DNA of 25,763 nucleotides from DATMXT01 sp035560415 (lineage in GTDB: Bacteria; Bacillota; Clostridia; Oscillospirales; Feifaniaceae), in NCBI GenBank assembly GCA_035560415.1, contig DATMZG010000058.1, positions 1 to 25,763 on the forward strand, in the 5' to 3' direction. The translations under genes were made by a program, and so were the position numbers. Of this stretch, positions 21,214-25,763 are shown piece after piece (position 1 is the stretch's first letter; each line of letters opens with the position of its first letter). The notes beneath the pieces are model-generated. The model was not told the DNA's origin. It made no database searches and saw only the letters and a list, made by a program, of their open reading frames with translations.

Positions 21214-22935
21214 ATGAAGTGCAGACCCCTTTTGGCATGCCTTTTGGCGCTCGCCCTCGTCTTTGGAGCTTCCGGCTGCGCGACGCAGACCGCGGCCCCT
21301 GAGGAGCCGGCCACCGGCATGGCGCCCGGCGCCTACTACGGCGTGGGCGAAGGCCGTAACGGCGCCATCGTGCTCAAAGTGACGCTCGGGGCCGACAAAA
21401 TCGAGGCCGTTGAAGTCGTCACTGAGGACGAGACCCACAACACCGGTTCGGTGCCGGTGGCGCTCTACCCTGAGCTCATCGTCCAAAACCAGTCGCTTGC
21501 CCTCGACATCGTCAGCGGCGCCACCATCACAAGCGCCGCCATGCTGACTGCCGTGCGCGACTGCATCACCCAGGCGGGCGGAGACCCCGCGACCTTCTCG
21601 GGCGCCGTCGCCTCCGAAGTGCCGCATGAGGACACCACGGCCGACATTGTCGTCGTCGGGGCCGGCGGCGCCGGCATGACGGCGGCCGTCAAGGCGGCCG
21701 GAGCCGGCAAAAAAGTCATCCTGCTCGAGAAGCTCGATGTCGTCGGCGGCACCTCCAACTACTCCATTGAGGGCTTTGGCGCCGTCGGGGACAAGACCCA
21801 TCTGGCGCTCGGCAGCGACACGACCGCGCAGGCTTTGGCCGCGTCGCTGACCACCGGCAACCCGAAGGGCACTGCCGAGGGCTTTGAGGCGCTGGCGGGC
21901 GGCAACGGCAAAGCCGCCGACTGGCTGCGCAGCATCGGCGCCATGCTGACGGTGGCCGGCGGGCAGACTGCGCTCGCCACCTCCCGCGAGGTCGGGGAAT
22001 TGGGTGTCACCATCATTTCGGCCCTGAAAGCCGAGTGCGAGAAGGCCGGCGTTGACGTGCGCACCGGCAGTAAAGCCACTGAGCTTGTCATGAAGGACGG
22101 GGCGGCGGCCGGCGTCAAGGTCTCGACCGACGGGGGCGACTACACCATTTCGGCCGGGGCCGTCATCCTGACGACCGGCGGGTTTGCCGCCAACAACGAG
22201 ATGGTCTCCTCATACAACGCGGCCCTCAAGGGCTACGGCAGCTCCTGCACGGTCGGCGCGACGGGCGACGGCCACCTGATGGCGCAGGCCGCGGGCGCCG
22301 AGCTGCGCGACATGGACTACATCCGCGTCAATTTCACTTACACGACCAAGGGCAACGGGTACTACTATTACATGGGCAGCCTCTTTAACACCGGCGCCAT
22401 TTTTGTCAATGACATGGGGCAGCGGTTTGTCAATGACCAGGGCGCCTACGGCGTCGGCCCCAAAGTTGTTGAGCAGGGCGGCAGCGGCTGGGCCATCTTC
22501 GACAACTCCATTGCGCAGGCCGTCGGCGACGTGCGCCACTACGGCGACCTCGGCCTCTATGTCAGCGCCGACACGATTGAGGAGCTGGCCGGAAAAATCA
22601 GCGTGGACGCAGCAAATCTTGCGGCGACAATTGAGCAGTACAAGGGCTACGTCGCCGCCGGCAAGGACGAGGCCTTCGGGCGCGCCATGCTCAACATGAC
22701 CTTTGACGAGGCCCCCTTCTATGCCTGCCGCATGACCTGCCGCGTGCAGGGCACCTTCGGCGGCATTGCGACAAATGTCAAAGCCGAAGTGCTGACTGCC
22801 GAGGGCGCCGCCATTCCCGGCCTCTACGCAGCAGGCGAGTGCACAAGCGAGGGCACCTGGGGCGCCAACCCAGCCGCCGTCAACATCGTCTTCGGCACCA
22901 TTGCGGCCGAAAACGCGGTAGCCTATCTCGGGTAA
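21214..22935 (+). CDS. Lipoprotein flavoprotein reductase: one FMN-binding plus FAD-binding domain
   Basis: This is a 573-residue extracytoplasmic flavoprotein. The signal ends at A-S-G-C (Cys22), a slightly atypical lipobox. An FMN_bind domain spans about 36-122, with VSGATITS and Thr104 as the probable covalent FMN site. The FAD_binding_2 domain begins VVVGAGGAGM (146-155). C-terminal blocks read RVQGTFGG and CTSEGTWGANPAAVN, where classic fumarate reductases have HHTMGG and GANRLGGN. The active-site His and Arg equivalents therefore look replaced, and the electron acceptor is likely not fumarate. The start at 21214 has AAGGAG 7-8 bases upstream; the longer frame to 21166 is rejected. It is a shorter relative of the 6968-9169 protein, lacking one FMN domain. 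The divergent MerR gene probably regulates it. Membrane electron donors and ApbE would lie elsewhere. Confidence 0.87.
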   Translation: MKCRPLLACLLALALVFGASGCATQTAAPEEPATGMAPGAYYGVGEGRNGAIVLKVTLGADKIEAVEVVTEDETHNTGSVPVALYPELIVQNQSLALDIVSGATITSAAMLTAVRDCITQAGGDPATFSGAVASEVPHEDTTADIVVVGAGGAGMTAAVKAAGAGKKVILLEKLDVVGGTSNYSIEGFGAVGDKTHLALGSDTTAQALAASLTTGNPKGTAEGFEALAGGNGKAADWLRSIGAMLTVAGGQTALATSREVGELGVTIISALKAECEKAGVDVRTGSKATELVMKDGAAAGVKVSTDGGDYTISAGAVILTTGGFAANNEMVSSYNAALKGYGSSCTVGATGDGHLMAQAAGAELRDMDYIRVNFTYTTKGNGYYYYMGSLFNTGAIFVNDMGQRFVNDQGAYGVGPKVVEQGGSGWAIFDNSIAQAVGDVRHYGDLGLYVSADTIEELAGKISVDAANLAATIEQYKGYVAAGKDEAFGRAMLNMTFDEAPFYACRMTCRVQGTFGGIATNVKAEVLTAEGAAIPGLYAAGECTSEGTWGANPAAVNIVFGTIAAENAVAYLG

Positions 22936-22955
22936 TCCCGCAATTCCAAAAGCAG

Positions 22956-22986
22956 AAGGTCCGCGCCCAAAGGCGCGGACCTTTTT
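22956..22986. terminator. Terminator after the second flavoprotein
   Basis: The perfect 12-bp stem AAGGTCCGCGCC / GGCGCGGACCTT with a CAAA loop is followed by TTT on the plus strand. It lies 20 bases after the flavoprotein stop and 45 bases past the convergent chemoreceptor stop, so it may also serve that gene. Confidence 0.85.
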
Positions 22987-23030
22987 CGCAGACCTTTTTT
23001 ATGAGTAAAAATACACGAAATAACGCTATG

Positions 23031-25280
23031 TCAATATTTTCCGAAACTGCCTTCGGTCAGGGTGATGACCGGCCTCGATACGGCTTTTGCCCCGTCCCTC
23101 TCCCCTGTCTTTTGCCTGTCCGGGGAGAGCGCTCCGGGTTTGCGCGGGGTCTGCCCCTCTGCGGGCGCTGCGCTTCCGGCCTGCAGCTTATAGATGCCGA
23201 CCCGCTCTTTCAGGCTTGCGGCCTGACTCGACAGCTCCTCGCTCGCCGCGGCCGATTCCTGCGAGGCCGCCGCGTTGTTTTGCACGACCTGAGACACCTG
23301 CAAAATTCCCTGATTGATTTGCTCTAAGGCCGCTGCCTGCTCATTCGACGCCGTGGCAATGGAGCTGACAAGCTCGCCTGCCTGCTGGATTCCGGCCATG
23401 ATTTTGCCCAGCGCCGCCGCCGTCTCGTTTGCGATTTTGGTCCCCGCTTCCACTTTTTTAGACGAATTTTCGATCAGGTCTGTGGTCTCCTTGGCCGCTT
23501 TTGCGGATTGTCCCGCAAGACTTCTGACCTCCTCGGCCACAACGGCGAAGCCCCTGCCGTACTGCCCGGCTCTGGCGGCCTCCACCGCAGCGTTGAGCGC
23601 CAAAATGTTTGTCTGGAACGCGATGTCCTCAATGACTTTGATGACCTTGCCGATATCGGCCGAGGAGACATTGATCTCGTTCATGGCCCGGAGCATTTCG
23701 GTCATCTGTGTGTTGCCGGCCTGGGCGTCATTTTGAATGTTTCCGGCCAGGTCGTTGGTTTTTTGCGCGTTCTGGGCATTTGTCGCCGTCTGGGAAGTGA
23801 TTTGCTCCAAAGACGCCGTCAGCTCCTCGACAGAGCTTGACTGCTCGGTCGCCCCCTGAGAAAGCGTGGTGCTGGAGTCGGCCACAAGCTGAGCGCCGGA
23901 GTTCACCTGGTCGGCGGCATTGCTGATGTCGGTGATGATATCGCCCAGCTGCGAGAACATCTGGTTGGCGACATTCATGATCTCCCGATAAATGCCGTTG
24001 TGCCGGGATGCGTCAACTTCAACGGTCAAATCGTGCTGCTCCACCGCTGCGCTCAGTTTTCTGGTGTCGGACGCGACCTGCTCAATTGAACCGACCGCCT
24101 GATGCATGGATTTCGCAAGCGAGCCGATTTCGTCGTTGCTGCGGATTTTGGCGAGGCTCTCGGATACGGCGCTGTCGATATCGCCGGTCTCAATTGCCGC
24201 AGCCGCTTTGGTCAGCGGAACAATGGGCTTTACAATTCGCGAAACCAGCATGAGCAGGAGAATTGCCGCGACAACCACGGCGGCAAGGCCTGTCGCCACG
24301 CCGACGTACAGCGTGGTCATTGTGGCCTTCTCAATTTCGCTGACAGGCACCGCACAGCCGACCAGCCAATGTTTGTTCCCCAGAGAGACCGGCGTGATCA
24401 CGTACCTGTTTTCCTCACCTTCCGCGCCTGTCGCAAAGTCGAACTCAGCTTTTTCGCCGGTTTTGAGCGAACTCGTCAAAAGGGCTCCCTCTTTTTCGCC
24501 GACGATGTCAAAGAGCGATTTGCCGATCATCGCGTCGTCGGGGTGCGAGAACAAAACCCCGTTGGCGTCGGCCATAAACACATAGCCGCTTTCAAACAGG
24601 GATACGCCCTTGACGCTGTCGACCAGATTGTCGACCAGAATGTCCATGCCCACAATTCCCACGAATTCGTTATTCTGGAACAGCGGCACGACCATTGAGC
24701 ACATATACATATCCACGCCGTTTACGGGGTAGATAAACGGGTCCACGATGTTCTCCTCCAAAGTGGTCTTGGGGAGGAGGTAATAGTCGCCGACCCCCGC
24801 CTCCTCGTATCCGGACAGCGCCTCCATCGCAATGCCGGAATCGTCGCGGTGGACATACGGGATAAACCGGCCGGTGCCGTCATGGACGGGGCTCCCGGCA
24901 TACTGGGCGTCCCTGCCGTCATATCGGTTCGGCTCCCAAAGGGTGTACACGCCGTAGACGTCCTCGCTCTGTTCGAGGATGTTCTCTAAAAGCATGATGT
25001 CGGCATCGCGGTCCTTTTCGGTGCCTGTCTGCTCAAAGACCGGTTTGAGCGCTCTGGCACTGTCCAGCGCCGCGTTGAGCTTGCCCTGAATGACGCCGGC
25101 ATAATGCCCGTTCATTTCATCCATTAAATTGTTGGACAACTCGTTTGTGTTTTTTGAGGAAATCGTAAGTACCAGGGCCAGGATGCTCAGGATGCTCAAA
25201 ATGAACACTCCAACCACCGGCAGCAAGATTTTCTTTTTGAGCCCGTACATCCAATTTCTCTTTGTTTTGCCTGCTTCCAT
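23031..25280 (-). CDS. Methyl-accepting chemotaxis protein with dCache-type sensor
   Basis: This is a 749-residue transmembrane chemoreceptor. TM1 (about 19-40) and TM2 (about 323-347) flank an extracytoplasmic double-Cache-like region, recognisable from W-E-P-N and D-G-x-D-A-x-Y (115-127), the GRFIPYV strand, and FVGIVGMDI (206-214). HAMP (348-400) is followed by the signalling hairpin whose tip has FQTNILALNAAVEAARAG and RSLAGQSAKAAKE. The C-terminal tail is short, with no NWETF-type CheR-tether pentapeptide. The start at 25280 has AGGAGG about 12 bases upstream, a little far; ATG 25250 is an alternative. A TTG-started extension to 25355 would add an extremely Lys/Arg-rich leader and is unlikely. 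It senses a small external ligand and signals to CheA. The ligand is not predictable, though nearby amino-acid genes make an amino acid plausible. Confidence 0.9.
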   Translation of the reverse strand: MEAGKTKRNWMYGLKKKILLPVVGVFILSILSILALVLTISSKNTNELSNNLMDEMNGHYAGVIQGKLNAALDSARALKPVFEQTGTEKDRDADIMLLENILEQSEDVYGVYTLWEPNRYDGRDAQYAGSPVHDGTGRFIPYVHRDDSGIAMEALSGYEEAGVGDYYLLPKTTLEENIVDPFIYPVNGVDMYMCSMVVPLFQNNEFVGIVGMDILVDNLVDSVKGVSLFESGYVFMADANGVLFSHPDDAMIGKSLFDIVGEKEGALLTSSLKTGEKAEFDFATGAEGEENRYVITPVSLGNKHWLVGCAVPVSEIEKATMTTLYVGVATGLAAVVVAAILLLMLVSRIVKPIVPLTKAAAAIETGDIDSAVSESLAKIRSNDEIGSLAKSMHQAVGSIEQVASDTRKLSAAVEQHDLTVEVDASRHNGIYREIMNVANQMFSQLGDIITDISNAADQVNSGAQLVADSSTTLSQGATEQSSSVEELTASLEQITSQTATNAQNAQKTNDLAGNIQNDAQAGNTQMTEMLRAMNEINVSSADIGKVIKVIEDIAFQTNILALNAAVEAARAGQYGRGFAVVAEEVRSLAGQSAKAAKETTDLIENSSKKVEAGTKIANETAAALGKIMAGIQQAGELVSSIATASNEQAAALEQINQGILQVSQVVQNNAAASQESAAASEELSSQAASLKERVGIYKLQAGSAAPAEGQTPRKPGALSPDRQKTGERDGAKAVSRPVITLTEGSFGKY

Positions 25281-25579
25281 TTGCTTTCGTTGCCTCCTGT
25301 TTTTTCGTCTTTTCCGTCTTTTCCGCTTTTTCTTTGTCTTTTCATTGTTTTGCAATATTCGGGGGAAGTGCCGCGCCCGCTTTTAAGTGCTTTACCCATT
25401 TGGCTTTGGCCTGGACGAGCTGTCAGGCAAAGGCGGCGGCGGTCGCCGTATTGTCTGACCCGCGGCACCCGAAAAGGCCTGCCCAAAGGGCAAAAAACTT
25501 ATGGAATCCCGTAAATAACGGACTGGTATATGGCCCTTATCCGCAGTTTAAGCGGGATTGCGGCAAAGTGGTACTAATA
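25281..25579 (-). other. Long leader of the chemoreceptor gene, GC-rich structured, no gene seen
   Basis: This 299-base stretch has no convincing coding frame. Read on the minus strand it can fold: GTCAG (25458-25454) with CTGAC pairs around an inner CGGCG/GCCG stem, and another GCCC-TTT-GGGC hairpin lies near 25481-25490. Just before the start codon is a purine-rich tract (AAGACGGAAAAGACG-like) that would encode a Lys/Arg leader if translated. No known riboswitch consensus is recognised. Its role could be translational control or RNA stability. Confidence 0.4.
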
Positions 25580-25606
25580 ATATCGGCACTTTTTATTGCA
25601 ATTCAA
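25580..25606 (-). promoter_or_regulatory. Possible sigma-D/FliA-like promoter for the chemoreceptor
   Basis: On the minus strand the octamer GCCGATAT (25587-25580) matches the -10 of Bacillus-type motility sigma factor SigD exactly. The element 15 bases upstream is TTGA, only half-matching the consensus TAAA. The same DNA also contains a possible housekeeping TTGAAT/TATTAT pair, 18 bp apart. Chemotaxis genes are often SigD-dependent. The start would be near 25572, about 290 bases before the gene. Confidence 0.35.
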
Positions 25607-25763
25607 GTGAATATTGCCTTTCAGGTCAAGAAATGGCGTCGCAGGCGGTCGGCCGGCGATTTTTCACAACAGACATCGGCGCTTTTCCTGTGTCCGGCGG
25701 CCTTTTTGCCGCCAAAATCGACGTCCTGATGAAAGGGATTGTCCGGCGGCATAAAAATAAGAG
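25607..25763. other. Non-coding stretch at window end with a small hairpin
   Basis: No confident gene is seen. A GGCGGC/GCCGCC hairpin with a CTTTTT loop lies at 25696-25713, without a T run on either side. A 43-codon minus-strand frame (25621-25752) lacks a ribosome site, and an ATG at 25729 on the plus strand runs off the end with no visible ribosome site. Neither is called. Confidence 0.4.

Noticed and set aside
21117..21320. N-terminal extension of the second MerR gene
   Set aside because: It would cross the divergent flavoprotein's promoter and start codon, and MerR proteins start right before the helix-turn-helix.
25281..25355. Lys/Arg-rich N-terminal extension of the chemoreceptor from a TTG codon
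   Set aside because: No ribosome site precedes the TTG, and the AGGAGG that serves the downstream ATG would lie inside the coding region.
25356..25570. Possible cyclic-di-GMP (GEMM) or other riboswitch before the chemoreceptor
   Set aside because: The expected conserved blocks of GEMM-I aptamers were not found. Only generic hairpins are seen.
25621..25752. 43-codon minus-strand frame at the window end
   Set aside because: No ribosome site or recognisable motif is present, and its composition is unremarkable.
1..25763. CRISPR arrays, tRNA/rRNA genes, insertion sequences, prophage
   Set aside because: No regularly spaced repeats, cloverleaf-type sequences, transposase motifs or phage genes were seen when reading through the window.

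Overview
The window is GC-rich bacterial DNA with strong AGGAGG-type ribosome binding sites, intrinsic terminators, extracytoplasmic lipoprotein flavoproteins and no oxygen-dependent enzymes. It contains an anaerobe's aldehyde oxidoreductase locus. Together these suggest an anaerobic, amino-acid or peptide-using member of the Clostridia (perhaps Oscillospiraceae-like). That placement is an inference from gene content and signal style, and no rRNA or other marker gene is present. No tRNA, rRNA, CRISPR array, insertion sequence or phage gene was seen.

Region 1 (1-4154, minus strand) is a tight five-gene operon: a P1/DmpA-type aminopeptidase, an Asp/Glu racemase, a protein resembling the archaeal and plant D-aminoacyl-tRNA deacylase DTD2, an M20 amidohydrolase, and the start of an MFS transporter cut by the window edge. 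The set looks like uptake, cleavage and stereochemical handling of small peptides or N-acyl/D-amino acids. Its promoter is embedded in a nearly perfect inverted repeat at 4189-4218, which also forms a promoter in the opposite direction.

Region 2 (4334-9169, plus strand) holds an unrecognised membrane-anchored protein, a MerR regulator, and a lipoprotein flavoprotein with two FMN-binding domains and a FAD domain. A promoter with a 19-bp spacer, the MerR-family signature, lies between the regulator and the flavoprotein and overlaps the upstream terminator.

Region 3 (9208-18944, minus strand) is the most interesting part. It is a seven-gene unit with one strong promoter and one terminator: a C_GCAxxG_C_C-type protein, a molybdenum aldehyde oxidoreductase, a nitroreductase, a flavoprotein/iron-sulfur protein with two HdrB-like CCG domains, a 65-residue CxxC redox protein, a radical SAM protein of the TrsS type, and a methyltransferase fused to an AMP-dependent CoA ligase. 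From memory, this matches the conserved but functionally undefined DVU_1553-DVU_1559 ('Trs') gene set of Desulfovibrio. The genes imply coupled aldehyde/carboxylate chemistry, CoA activation, radical methylation or C-C chemistry, and disulfide or low-potential electron transfer.

Region 4 (19040-22935) has a class III (CaiB/BaiF) CoA transferase with its own promoter and terminator, then a second MerR regulator divergent from a second lipoprotein flavoprotein, again with a 19-bp-spacer promoter. Region 5 (23031-25763) has a dCache-type chemoreceptor with a long structured leader and a possible sigma-D-like promoter. The remaining 25607-25763 holds no convincing gene.
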